Origin: Hyphomicrobiales bacterium
GTDB taxonomy: Bacteria > Pseudomonadota > Alphaproteobacteria > Rhizobiales > Rhizobiaceae
Length of the DNA: 64,000 nucleotides
Direction of reading: 5' to 3'
Assembly: GCA_900473745.1 (NCBI GenBank)
Contig: UCMW01000014.1
Location: 62,001-126,000 of the forward strand
Shown piece after piece: positions 17,118 to 26,117 of this stretch (its first letter is position 1; each line of letters begins with the position of its first letter). Under the pieces are notes generated by a model, which was given only the letters and a program-made list of their open reading frames with translations, had not been told where the DNA came from and made no database searches. Made by a program: the position numbers and the translations under genes.

Positions 17118-18308
17118 ATGGGAATGAAAAGCATGCGGGTAGCGATTGTCCATTACTGGCTGGTGTCGATGCGAGGCGGCGAAAAGGTCGTCGAGGCGCT
17201 GTGCGACATGTATCCAGACGCAGACATCTTCACGCTGGTCTGCGATCACGACAAAATCTCGGATAAGCTCAAGCGGCACAGGATCTATACGTCCTTCCTG
17301 CAGCGTATCCCCGGGGCAAGGAAGCGTTATCAGTCCCTGCTACCGCTCATGCCCTTTGCACTCGAGGGGTTCGACCTCGCTGGATACGATCTGATCCTGT
17401 CGAGCGAATCCGGACCTGCCAAAGGGATTATCCCTCCGCCACAGGCCGTGCATATCTGCTATTGCCACTCGCCGATGCGCTACATCTGGGATCACTATCA
17501 TCTGTACCGGCGCAATGCCGGGTTCCTTGCAAAGATGATGATGCCGCTGATTGCGCCGCTGATGCGGGCCTGGGATGCGAATTCCAGCCTGAGGGTCGAT
17601 CGCTTCGTCGCCAATTCGCATCACGTGGCCAGTCGCATCGCAAAATATTACCGCCGATCATCTGTGGTGTTGCACCCACCCGTCGCGGTCGACGAATTCT
17701 CACCGGTGGCAAGCGTGGACGACTTCTATCTCTGCGCCGGCCAGATCGTGCCGTACAAGCGCATCGACCTGGCTGTCCGCACCTTCACGAAACTCAACCG
17801 GAACCTCGTGGTGGTGGGCGATGGCGACAGTCAGGATGTTGCAGCATTGAAGCGCATTGCCGGGCCGACGATCCGGTTCACTGGGCCGGCTTCGTTCGCC
17901 GAGCTTAAGGACTATCTAGCCCGCTGCCGCGCCCTTATTTTCCCCGGGGAGGAGGATTTCGGAATCGTGCCGGTCGAGGCAATGGCCAGCGGACGGCCCG
18001 TGATCGCGTTTGGAAGGGGCGGTGCACTCGACACTATCGTCCCTGGCCACACCGGACTGTTGTTCAAGGAGCAGACGGTGGAGTCGCTGGCTGATTCGAT
18101 AGAACTCTTCGAGACAATGGAGCACCGCTTCCATCCCGAACTCATCCAGCTTCATGCTGCACAGTTCAGCGTAGCCAACTTCAAGGCCGGAATGAAAAGG
18201 ATCATCGATCAGGCACTTTCGGAGCGTCACACGGTGGTCGATGTTAAGCCGTATGCAACCTCGCTTTCGCCTGTTTTCGAGGGGGTGAGCCACTCACCCC
18301 TGCATTGA
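17118..18308 (+). CDS. GT4 glycosyltransferase, WbaZ/mannosyltransferase-like
   Basis: 396 residues from the ATG at 17118 (ATG at 17133 is in frame and closer to the family start). The N-terminus MRVAIVHYWLVSMRGGEKVVEAL and the block ICYCHSPMRYIWDHYH are characteristic of WbaZ-type mannosyltransferases. The donor-binding signature is present as FPGEEDFGIVPVEAMASGRPVIAFGRGG. It is a cytoplasmic GT-B retaining enzyme, probably using a GDP-sugar. First gene of the rightward group that continues with the fusion transferase. Confidence 0.87.
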   Translation: MGMKSMRVAIVHYWLVSMRGGEKVVEALCDMYPDADIFTLVCDHDKISDKLKRHRIYTSFLQRIPGARKRYQSLLPLMPFALEGFDLAGYDLILSSESGPAKGIIPPPQAVHICYCHSPMRYIWDHYHLYRRNAGFLAKMMMPLIAPLMRAWDANSSLRVDRFVANSHHVASRIAKYYRRSSVVLHPPVAVDEFSPVASVDDFYLCAGQIVPYKRIDLAVRTFTKLNRNLVVVGDGDSQDVAALKRIAGPTIRFTGPASFAELKDYLARCRALIFPGEEDFGIVPVEAMASGRPVIAFGRGGALDTIVPGHTGLLFKEQTVESLADSIELFETMEHRFHPELIQLHAAQFSVANFKAGMKRIIDQALSERHTVVDVKPYATSLSPVFEGVSHSPLH

Positions 18309-18626
18309 ACTCGAGGGCGTTTAAGGGCCCGCATTCGCGGTCCATAAATCAGATCGAGTCTTACGTCTTTCTGATGAGCCGTCGCCGGCAGTGTCGTCTA
18401 GGAAGTAGCAGAGGCGGCCGATAGCCTGCAAGAACGGTATTTTTGCCTTCGGCGAGTCCTGCCGAAAGCCCATCAGCCAACGGTTCCATCCAAAGGTGGG
18501 AGTGCTGGCAAAATGACACTGCCCGGCGATGTTGGAGACTTCCGACGCCGTTGCGGTGGTAAAGGAGTACAGCGTGAGTATCGTGTTTCAGTACACGTTT
18601 GCAGGCATCGAAGGCAGGTTGGCGAC
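18309..18626. other. Spacer between two rightward glycosyltransferase genes
   Basis: 318 bases. In-frame upstream codons could extend the next gene to 18513, but the start at 18627 fits the GT4 family N-terminus. I see no convincing gene, terminator or repeat here. Confidence 0.4.
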
Positions 18627-20657
18627 ATGAGAGCATGCTTCGTGGTCAACGGTCGTTTTCTTGTCCAGAATCTCAGCGGTGTGCAAAGATATGCGCGCAA
18701 TATCGTCGACGCACTCGATCGGATCGAAGCCACGCGCGGCGCGAGTCTGCTATTTCCCAAAGGTGGCCTGCATCCTGCCTATGAAAGACTGGATGCAGTC
18801 GAGGTGGGTGTCCTGAGAGGCTATGGCTGGGAGCAAGTCGAGCTTCCGATTGCAGCGCGGGGACAACGGCTCCTGAGTCTTTGCAACATGGCGCCCGTCA
18901 TCAAGAGCGAGCAGATTGTCTGCATCCACGACACCAATGTGCTTTCTTCGCCTGACAGCTACACGCGCGGTTTTCGCGCCGCCTACCGGAGCCTGCAACC
19001 CCTTTTTGCCCGACGTGCCGTCAGGATTGCGACTGTTTCGCATGCTTCGGCGCGGCAGATTGCCCGCTATCTGCCGATCTCGCTTCCCCAGATCGTGGTC
19101 CTGCCGAACGGTCATGAACACGCACTCCTATGGAATTCGGACCGGGCAAGCCTGCCTCCAGAGCTCCCCGTCCACGGAGGAGACAGGCCCTTCGTGCTGG
19201 CAATAGGCTCCGGCGCAAGACACAAGAATATGTCTTTGCTGATCGAGATTGCACCGAGCCTCGCGGCGTCAGGGATCAACATCGTGATAGCCGGTGGCAA
19301 CGAGATCGGAGAGCGGAGCGCAGCCCGCCTGCCCTCCAATGTCCACATGTCCGGTCGCGTATCTGACGATGACCTCGCCCATCTGCTCGATCATGCGCTG
19401 TGTCTTGCGTTTCCGTCCCTGACGGAGGGCTTCGGGCTGCCTATCGTCGAGGCGATGGCGCGTGGCTGTCCTGTCGTTTCATCCGATTGCGCAAGCATGC
19501 CCGAAGTCTGCGGCGCAGCCGCGCTCATGGCGTCCCCACTCGATTCTGCGCAGTGGGTCAAGCACATCGAGACGCTTGCCATGTCTCCGCAGTTGCAAGT
19601 CGACCTCGCGGGGCGCGGGCGGGAGCAGTGCAAGAAATTCTCCTGGCATGATAGTGCCGAAGGCTATCTGGAACTGCTTGAATCTCCGGTGGTTGCGACA
19701 AGACGCGTTTCCCCCGGAGCGCCTCCTGGTGTCCGAGTTGCGGCTGTGTTTGCCACGCTCGGGCGGCCGGAGGTCGTCTCGAAGACCGTACGACATTTCC
19801 TGTCGAACCAACGGCTTCTTCCATCCTCGGTCATCGTCTCCTGCGCAACGCCCGAGGATGCCGGGGACCTCGTTCACCTTGAAGGCTTGAAGATCGTGCT
19901 GGGACCCGTCGGACTGGCGAACCAGCGGAATGCGGCACTCAACCAGCTTGACCCGACAACGGACATTGTCGCCTTCTTCGATGATGATTTCATAGCCCAC
20001 CCGGATTGGCTCGCCGAGGCTGCGCAGGTCTTTCAGGACGAGAGTTCCGTTGTCGGGATCACCGGCCATGTCATCGCGGATGGGATCAAGGGGCCGGGCA
20101 TCGTCTTCGAAGAGGCTGCGCACATGGTCGAAGCCGCAGCCGAAGTCGGCGCCAGGCGATGGATCGAACCCTTCAGTCCCTATGGCTGCAACATGGCCTT
20201 CCGCATGAAGGCCATCGGGCCGCTTCGCTTCGACGACCGGCTCGTCCTCTATGGCTGGCTGGAGGATCGGGACTTTGGAGCAGCACTGGCCAAGACGGGT
20301 GGGCGCCTCGTTCGATGGTCCGGCTGTCAGGGTGTGCATATGGGCGTCAAGAGTGGCCGTACTAGCGGCGAGCGTTTGGGCTACTCACAGGTCGCCAATC
20401 CTCTGTACATGCTGAAGAAAGGGACCATGAAACCTGATCTCGTGGCAATCCAGATCTTCAGTAACGTCGCCAGCAATGCTGTACGGCTGCTCAGGCCCGA
20501 GCCCTATGTGGACCGGAAGGGACGGTTGAAGGGAAATATTCGTGCGATCATCGAGATAATTACGGGAGAGTTGTCGCCTGAACGGGCAGCCGGTCTAGGC
20601 CAGAAGCGAACGGTGGTTGCGACCGAGGGGAAGCCGGCGGGTGCAGGAAAGGCGTAA
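18627..20657 (+). CDS. Bifunctional glycosyltransferase: GT4 domain fused to GT2 domain
   Basis: 676 residues from the ATG at 18627. Residues 1 to about 360 form a GT4 GT-B enzyme (MRACFVVNGRFLVQNLSGVQRYA; donor site FPSLTEGFGLPIVEAMARGCPVVSSD). After a linker, from about residue 368 to the end, comes a GT2 GT-A domain with FFDDDFIAHPDW, YGCNMAFRMKA, LYGWLEDRDFGAAL, SQVANPLYML and YVDRKGRLKGN. This half is a paralogue of the stand-alone GT2 at 12193-13140. One chain probably adds two successive residues to the lipid-linked repeat. Both halves keep their motifs, so it appears functional. Confidence 0.88.
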   Translation: MRACFVVNGRFLVQNLSGVQRYARNIVDALDRIEATRGASLLFPKGGLHPAYERLDAVEVGVLRGYGWEQVELPIAARGQRLLSLCNMAPVIKSEQIVCIHDTNVLSSPDSYTRGFRAAYRSLQPLFARRAVRIATVSHASARQIARYLPISLPQIVVLPNGHEHALLWNSDRASLPPELPVHGGDRPFVLAIGSGARHKNMSLLIEIAPSLAASGINIVIAGGNEIGERSAARLPSNVHMSGRVSDDDLAHLLDHALCLAFPSLTEGFGLPIVEAMARGCPVVSSDCASMPEVCGAAALMASPLDSAQWVKHIETLAMSPQLQVDLAGRGREQCKKFSWHDSAEGYLELLESPVVATRRVSPGAPPGVRVAAVFATLGRPEVVSKTVRHFLSNQRLLPSSVIVSCATPEDAGDLVHLEGLKIVLGPVGLANQRNAALNQLDPTTDIVAFFDDDFIAHPDWLAEAAQVFQDESSVVGITGHVIADGIKGPGIVFEEAAHMVEAAAEVGARRWIEPFSPYGCNMAFRMKAIGPLRFDDRLVLYGWLEDRDFGAALAKTGGRLVRWSGCQGVHMGVKSGRTSGERLGYSQVANPLYMLKKGTMKPDLVAIQIFSNVASNAVRLLRPEPYVDRKGRLKGNIRAIIEIITGELSPERAAGLGQKRTVVATEGKPAGAGKA

Positions 20658-20668
20658 GTAATGGCCCG

Positions 20669-20697
20669 GTGGCGTAAGGACCCTGTGGCGTAAGGAC
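20669..20697. repeat. 13-bp direct repeat GTGGCGTAAGGAC, two copies 3 bp apart
   Basis: Copies at 20669-20681 and 20685-20697. A shorter match (GGCGTAAG) lies at the stop codon of the upstream gene, 20651-20658. It looks like a small tandem slippage of the gene end and is present nowhere else that I noticed. Confidence 0.5.
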
Positions 20698-20772
20698 ATG
20701 GGGAGCCGCCTGCAGGGAGGGCCGGATGCAAGGATCATGTGTGTTTTGAAGTCAGCGCAGGGGGAAGGCGTT

Positions 20773-22098
20773 ATGACGGAATTGACGAGTACCGGCGCGG
20801 TTGATGGCCTCCCGCGTCGGGTTGTGGTGATCAGCGATCTTTCCGAGCCGCGGGACGGCCCTTCAGTTATTGCGCTCAAGAATGCCGGCATACTCGCGGA
20901 TCGCGGAATTTCGGTTGAATATTTCTGTGGTGATTTCGGCCGAAACGAGGAGTTGGCCCTGCGTGGCATCACGCTTCATGCAGTGGGTGCCTGCGATCTG
21001 CGCAGCAGTTCCTTTGCGACGGCCGTGGTCAAGGGGCTCTACAACGTCCCGGCGGCCCGGCGGCTGAAATCACTCATCCGGTCGAAAGACACGCCAGAGA
21101 CGCTCTATCATGTTCACAACTGGTCCAAGATCCTCTCGCCCTCCATCTTCGATGCGCTTCGGCCCGTGATGGACCGTGTCATCCTCACGGCGCATGATTA
21201 TTTTCTTGCTTGCCCGAATGGTGGCTATTTTCACTTCCAGCAGGGCCTGCCCTGTACGGCCAAACCCCTGTCGCTCCCCTGTCTCGGTGCCAATTGCGAT
21301 CGTCGGTCTCGGCTCGAAAAGACATGGCGGATTGCCCGGGATATCGAGCGGCGCTTTCTGATGGATCTCTCGGGATCGGGGGCGACGGTGCTTGCTGTGC
21401 ACGAAGGCATGGTTCCGCTGCTCGAACGAGGTGGCATCCCTGCCGATGTCATCAAGGTGCTGCGCAATCCGGTTCAGCCGTGGTCCGACGCGCGCGTGCA
21501 TGCCGAAGCAAACCGCAGTTTTCTGTTCGTCGGTCGTCTTGAACACGACAAAGGGGTATTGCTCCTGGCCGAAGCGGCCAAGCAGGCCAATGTGCCCATC
21601 ACATTCGTCGGTGAAGGTGCCCTAGCCTCCGAGATCACGGACATCTATCCAGGCGCGAAGATCGCTGGTTTCAAGGACCGGAGCGGGCTGAAGAAAATTG
21701 CGGCCGAGACGCGTTGCCTTGTCGTGCCGACGCGTTCACGCGAGACATTTTCCCTTGTTGCTTACGAGGCCTTCACATCGGGCATTCCCGTGATCATCAG
21801 CGATTTTGCCGCAACGCGCGACGAGATCCTTCAACAGGGGGTTGGCTTGTCCTGCAATCCGTACGAAACGGGCGGGCTCAGCCGTTCCCTTGCCGAATTG
21901 GCCGCAGACAACTGCCGGATTTCCCAGATGAGTTTCAAGGGTTTCCAGGATCGGGAAAAACTGGCCCTGTCTTCGCTGGATTGGGAGCGAAGCCTCCTCG
22001 ACATCTATCGGCAGCAGTTGATCAAAGCCGGGTCACCACAACTCGCGCCGAACGATCAGGGGCGTCGTGCGGTTGCCTTCATTCCCTTTGTCGGCTGA
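20773..22098 (+). CDS. GT4-type glycosyltransferase
   Basis: 441 residues from the ATG at 20773, preceded by GGGGAAGG; the in-frame extension to 20698 looks non-coding. The N-terminal half has a cysteine-bearing loop (FLACPNGGYFHFQQGLPC) seen in some GT4 polysaccharide enzymes. The C-terminal half has FLFVGRLEHDKGVLLLAEA and the donor signature SRETFSLVAYEAFTSGIPVIISD. It probably acts in the same pathway as the upstream fusion and is convergent with the second flippase gene. Confidence 0.83.
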   Translation: MTELTSTGAVDGLPRRVVVISDLSEPRDGPSVIALKNAGILADRGISVEYFCGDFGRNEELALRGITLHAVGACDLRSSSFATAVVKGLYNVPAARRLKSLIRSKDTPETLYHVHNWSKILSPSIFDALRPVMDRVILTAHDYFLACPNGGYFHFQQGLPCTAKPLSLPCLGANCDRRSRLEKTWRIARDIERRFLMDLSGSGATVLAVHEGMVPLLERGGIPADVIKVLRNPVQPWSDARVHAEANRSFLFVGRLEHDKGVLLLAEAAKQANVPITFVGEGALASEITDIYPGAKIAGFKDRSGLKKIAAETRCLVVPTRSRETFSLVAYEAFTSGIPVIISDFAATRDEILQQGVGLSCNPYETGGLSRSLAELAADNCRISQMSFKGFQDREKLALSSLDWERSLLDIYRQQLIKAGSPQLAPNDQGRRAVAFIPFVG

Positions 22099-22163
22099 GC
22101 AATGCCAGTGCGTCTACCGGCAGAGGGCATGGTCTTTCACTAAACTGCGTCTTGCTTTTTCGT

Positions 22164-23702
22164 TCAGCCGGTCACGAGCTTCCGCGTCATCCGCAAAAGC
22201 AGGGATTCGCAGCTGTCCGGAGCGCCTGCGAACTTCCACAGGATCAGGGTCGTCGCCGTGAAAATCGCGGCCGCCAGAGCGGAAACCCAGGCAAGGTTCA
22301 AGAAGGTCTGCAGCGCGCCGTCGTCGGGGGTGAACAGTGGTTGCACCGCAAACAGGATGAGTGCCATTGGCAGCATTGCGACAGTCGGGCGCAGCAGGCT
22401 CGAAAGCTGCGTCACGATACGGAGTTGTATCAGTTTTCCCACGAGAAAGAGGTTGACCAGGAAGCCGATCACGGCTGCGATGGCGTGACCGATCAACAGC
22501 CCTTGCAGCGTCATGGCCATGGTCAGACCGACGATCAGAGGGACCTTCACGCAAAACTCGATTGCCAGCTTTACGAAGGCAATTCTCGTCCTGTTGAGAG
22601 ACATGGCGAGTGCCGGCAGGAGCACCGTCGGCGCATACCCCACAGCGGCAGCAAAGGCGAGCCAGGTGAGGATCGGGGCGGTTTCCCGCCAGGCAGGGCC
22701 GAGGATCAGGTGGATAATGGGCTCGGACAGCATTCCCATCGCGAGGAAGAGGGGGGCCATGATCGAATAGACCCCTGCCGATGCCTTCAGGTAGGCCTTG
22801 CCAAGGTATCCCGCCTGACGCGCTCCGACAAACGCGGAAAACAGAGGTGGTGTGATAGGCTGAATGATCGCCTGGGCCGGCACGGCTATCAAATTGTCGG
22901 CCCAGGTGAACTGGCCGAATGTCCCGATGTCGACATAGCGGGGCAACACAATCTTGTCCGCCTGCCAGTTCACGGCTGACAGGAATTGCCGAGCGGCATT
23001 CCAGCCCAGCATGTCGGAAAAGACATGCCAGTCGCAGAGCGTGAAGCGAAATCGCTGCGGGGCGAGGAAATAGGAGGCGACCATTGCCAGCGCCGTGCTG
23101 GAAATCTTGCCGATGGCGATTGCCCAATAGCTGCCGGTCGCGATTGCCAGGATGGCGGCAATCAGAAGTGCACCGGCCTTGGCAATGATGTCGAGCGCCA
23201 CGTCGCGCCTGAAGTCCATGACCCTCGTATATTCCGTCAGCTTCTGGCTCAGCAGTCCGCGCATGGCGGGGGCGAGTGACAGTGCCGATTGCAGCGCGAT
23301 CAGTCGGGGCTCCTGATAGAGCAGGGACAGGGGCCAGGCCATGACGCAGAGGAGTGCTATGATCGTCAGAGCGCGGAGTGCCGCGATCGACAGTGCCGTA
23401 TCATACATGCTTTCCGTCGGCTGCTGATGGTTCAGGAGAGCCGCTGCCAGCGGCATTTCGGAGAGAGTTTCGACGATCAGCACGGCGGTCATCGCCATGG
23501 CAACCAGACCGAACTCTTCAGGACCTAGAAACCGCGCGAGAATCAGAAGGGTTATGAAGTCGAGGCACTTCGTGAAAAGGCGGCCACCAGTCGTCAGAAG
23601 CCCAGCCCTGACGGTTCGCTCAGAGAGCGGGGACTTACTCTTGCTGCTCTGCAATGGATAGACTTCGCCACTGGCATCGACCTGCGTCATGATCGATGCC
23701 AT
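22164..23702 (-). CDS. Wzx/WzxC-like polysaccharide flippase (second copy)
   Basis: 512 residues, about 12-14 membrane helices. The N-terminal pattern LLTTGGRLFTKCLDFITLLILARFLGPEEFGLVAM is typical of WzxC/ExoT-like lipopolysaccharide translocases. It is only distantly similar to the first flippase in this window. Start ATG 23702 or 23690; neither has a clear ribosome site. A cluster with two flippases may make two polymers, or one may serve a modified unit; ExoP/ExoT-type loci also carry more than one MOP protein. Its leftward transcript ends against the rightward GT4 gene. Confidence 0.85.
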   Translation of the reverse strand: MASIMTQVDASGEVYPLQSSKSKSPLSERTVRAGLLTTGGRLFTKCLDFITLLILARFLGPEEFGLVAMAMTAVLIVETLSEMPLAAALLNHQQPTESMYDTALSIAALRALTIIALLCVMAWPLSLLYQEPRLIALQSALSLAPAMRGLLSQKLTEYTRVMDFRRDVALDIIAKAGALLIAAILAIATGSYWAIAIGKISSTALAMVASYFLAPQRFRFTLCDWHVFSDMLGWNAARQFLSAVNWQADKIVLPRYVDIGTFGQFTWADNLIAVPAQAIIQPITPPLFSAFVGARQAGYLGKAYLKASAGVYSIMAPLFLAMGMLSEPIIHLILGPAWRETAPILTWLAFAAAVGYAPTVLLPALAMSLNRTRIAFVKLAIEFCVKVPLIVGLTMAMTLQGLLIGHAIAAVIGFLVNLFLVGKLIQLRIVTQLSSLLRPTVAMLPMALILFAVQPLFTPDDGALQTFLNLAWVSALAAAIFTATTLILWKFAGAPDSCESLLLRMTRKLVTG

Positions 23703-23971
23703 GTGACGGGCCGCCCGACGTCGCGTCGCTGGCTAACCTTGACTGACATCATCGCGCCTTCATCTCCGAATGACCTGCAACTGTCCCAATATTGAAAATA
23801 TGGCAGGTTCTCGGTCAGAGATTGAGTTGCCAATCCGCGTCCGGGCTAATCCTTTTGGGCGGCGCGGTGGTAGACGTGCAAAACGTTCACCGGTCTTGCT
23901 GTCTAAACGTCAGGCAATCCCGGAACGAGCCCGAGGGCAGCCGTCAAGTGGCGCCGGCTGCCGTTTGTCGA

Positions 23972-24961
23972 TCAGCCTTCGTTCGTTCGATCTCGCTCCG
24001 CTAGAAAGGGACCCTGGCCCCAGACGATCGATTTTTCGTGGCGTTCTATCACCTTCTTGAGGTCGGTGAATTCCCTGACGATATGGTCCTGGAACTTGCG
24101 GCAGGCAGGGTTGGGATAGGTTTTGCGCTTGGTGATGATGCCGAGCGTTCGTTCGGGCTGGGGGATGTCGACGGGGACGATCGAGATCTTGTTCTCGCCC
24201 TTGAAGGAAAAGACCACCGAATGCGGCAGGATGGCCAAGGCGTCGGTCGAGGCGATGTAATTGACGACTGACAGAAGCGAACCTCCCGAATAGCGGACCT
24301 GCAACTCGCTGATGCCGAGCGTGATCAGGATATTGTGCAGGTCGAGCACCAAAGGCGAGCCCGGCAGAGGGGCGACCCAGGGATAGGTCAGCATGTCGTC
24401 GATGCTGAGACGGCGCTTGCGCAGAAGAGGGTGGCCGACGGCACAGGTCAGGACATTGCGCCCGGGCAGGATCGGTTGAAATACGAAATCGCTTTTCAGG
24501 TCGGTGCTGCCGATCGGTGTGATTGCCATGTCGATCTGGCTCGAGTCGAGCTCGCTGAGCAGGTCCGGCAGGTTGCCATAGGATTGCTCGACCATGATGT
24601 CGCGTTCCTGACCCTGGAACGAGGCGATCATCTGCGAAATCACCGCATCCATGAAGAAGGGAACGCCGCCGATCTTGATGCGGCCGGCCGTGCCGGATTG
24701 GAAACTTCTGATAATCTCGACCGCCTTGCGCGATGCGCCGAGGATCGAACGGCCCTGGATCGCGAGTTGTTGGCCGAGCGGAGTCAATTGCAGGGGCCGC
24801 TTGCCCGGGATGAAGAGCGGCTCACCGACGCGGCGTTCCAGCATGGACAGCGTGCGTGACACCGCCGGCTGGGTCATGCCGAGCAGAGCTGCACCTTCCG
24901 TGACGCCGCCAGTTTCGGCGACCGCGGCGAGCTGGACGAGGTGGCGCTCATCAATCTTCAT
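23972..24961 (-). CDS. LysR-family regulator, left flank of the aromatic island
   Basis: 329 residues. N-terminal winged helix (RHLVQLAAVAETGGVTEGAALLGMTQPAVSRTLSMLERRVG), then a periplasmic-binding-like effector domain. It is strongly similar along its length to the LysR at 37672-38622 (for example ILPGRNV, HPLLRKRRL, PYPWVAPLPGSPL-like blocks, IRYSGGSL-like blocks, VVNY, LPHSVVFS). It reads away from the dioxygenase-esterase-binding-protein genes, which it probably activates. A perfect 15-bp palindrome ends on the AT of its start codon, implying autorepression. The inducer is presumably an aromatic or a ring-cleavage product. Confidence 0.92.
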   Translation of the reverse strand: MKIDERHLVQLAAVAETGGVTEGAALLGMTQPAVSRTLSMLERRVGEPLFIPGKRPLQLTPLGQQLAIQGRSILGASRKAVEIIRSFQSGTAGRIKIGGVPFFMDAVISQMIASFQGQERDIMVEQSYGNLPDLLSELDSSQIDMAITPIGSTDLKSDFVFQPILPGRNVLTCAVGHPLLRKRRLSIDDMLTYPWVAPLPGSPLVLDLHNILITLGISELQVRYSGGSLLSVVNYIASTDALAILPHSVVFSFKGENKISIVPVDIPQPERTLGIITKRKTYPNPACRKFQDHIVREFTDLKKVIERHEKSIVWGQGPFLAERDRTNEG

Positions 24962-24974
24962 AGCAATTTGCTAT
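24960..24974. promoter_or_regulatory. LysR-box palindrome overlapping the lysR start codon (left copy)
   Basis: ATAGCAA-T-TTGCTAT is a perfect 15-bp palindrome with the T-N11-A form of LysR boxes. Read in the lysR direction, its last two bases are the A and T of the ATG. A weaker ATAA-N6-TTAT symmetry follows at 24982-24995, towards the dioxygenase gene. Confidence 0.7.
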
Positions 24975-25147
24975 ATGGAACATAAGCAATTTTATCAACA
25001 GATGGCACCCGCGCCGATATAGTCTGACGATTGGGAGGATCCGATCCAACGCGAGGAGAACGGGTGTGGCGGGCGCTGCCACAGGGAGGCCCGTGCGTTT
25101 CAGGTCGGCTCCGTGCCTGCAATCGCAGACAATGGAGGAGAAGAAGC

Positions 25148-26104
25148 ATGTCGTTCATCTCGGGTTACCATCATCTCACGCTGAGCACCGACGGTGCGCA
25201 GGAGGACTATGACTTTTACACAAAGACTCTTGGTCTGCACTCGATCAAGCGCACGGTGCTGTTCGACGGGACGATCCCGGTCTATCACCTCTATTACGGT
25301 GCAAAGAACGGCGATGCCTCGACCATCGTCACGACCTTTCCCTTCAAGAAGCCCGGCATCTACGGCAAGCGCGGCACCAATCAGTCCAAGATCATCCAGC
25401 TCTCCATCCCCGTCGGCTCGGCAGACTACTGGGTCGACCGGCTGAACGCGCGCGGAATTCCGGCCAGAAAGATGAGCCGCTTCGGCATCACGCGTGTTGC
25501 CCTTGCCCATCCCTGCGGTATCGACCACGAACTGGTCGAGAGCCCGGCCGACACGCGCGCGCCGATCACCAGCGAAGCCAATGGCGTCGGCGCAGCGCAC
25601 GGTATTCGCGGAATTTATGGAGCTGCCGTCGCCGTCTTCGACCGCACCTCGATGGACGACTTCCTGACGGTTGCCATGGGCATGAAGAAGGAAGCGGACA
25701 GCGACGAGGGGCTGATGTTCTCGGTTCCCAACAATGGCGGGCCGTCGAGCATGGTCGAGATCATTCACCAACCCACCGGACCGCAGGGGACCTGGACGCT
25801 CTCCGGTGGCACGATCCACCATCTCGCGCTCAACACGGGCAATGAAGAGAACCAGCTGAAGCTGAAGGCCCATATCGAGGGGCTCGGATTCACCGATGTC
25901 TCCGACCAGAAGGATCGCAACTACTTCAAGTCCTGCTATGTGCGGTCTCCCGGCGGCGCGCTCTTCGAGATCGCCTGGTCGGTCGAAGGTGGATGGGCAC
26001 TGGACGAGCCAGCTGACGCGATCGGCACCACGCTGGTCTTCCCGCCCTGGTTCGAGGATCGCCGCGAGGAGCTGATCGCCGGCCTCGAACCCGCAAACTT
26101 CTAA
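25148..26104 (+). CDS. MhqO/LinE-like ring-cleaving (hydroquinone-type) dioxygenase, VOC superfamily
   Basis: 318 residues from the ATG at 25148 with GGAGGAG eight bases upstream. Two vicinal-oxygen-chelate modules are visible. Candidate metal ligands are the His of YHHLTLSTD, the His of GGTIHHLALNTG and the Glu of GALFEIAWSVEGG. This is the pattern of ring-cleaving dioxygenases of the MhqO, LinE and PcpA kind, which open hydroquinones between a hydroxylated and a neighbouring carbon. The esterase gene follows 13 bp later, the same pairing as mhqO-mhqD in Bacillus. Divergent from a LysR gene. The precise substrate is inferred. Confidence 0.85.
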   Translation: MSFISGYHHLTLSTDGAQEDYDFYTKTLGLHSIKRTVLFDGTIPVYHLYYGAKNGDASTIVTTFPFKKPGIYGKRGTNQSKIIQLSIPVGSADYWVDRLNARGIPARKMSRFGITRVALAHPCGIDHELVESPADTRAPITSEANGVGAAHGIRGIYGAAVAVFDRTSMDDFLTVAMGMKKEADSDEGLMFSVPNNGGPSSMVEIIHQPTGPQGTWTLSGGTIHHLALNTGNEENQLKLKAHIEGLGFTDVSDQKDRNYFKSCYVRSPGGALFEIAWSVEGGWALDEPADAIGTTLVFPPWFEDRREELIAGLEPANF

Positions 26105-26117
26105 GCGGGGGGCGATC

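Noticed and set aside
18513..18626. N-terminal extension of the fusion glycosyltransferase by 38 codons
   Set aside because: The extension is rich in Arg, Cys and Gly with no family similarity. GT4 proteins of this kind start at the residues encoded from 18627.
23703..23971. Short plus-strand open frames between the second flippase and left lysR genes
   Set aside because: They overlap the lysR 3' end, have no ribosome sites and encode Arg/Ser-rich non-protein-like sequence.
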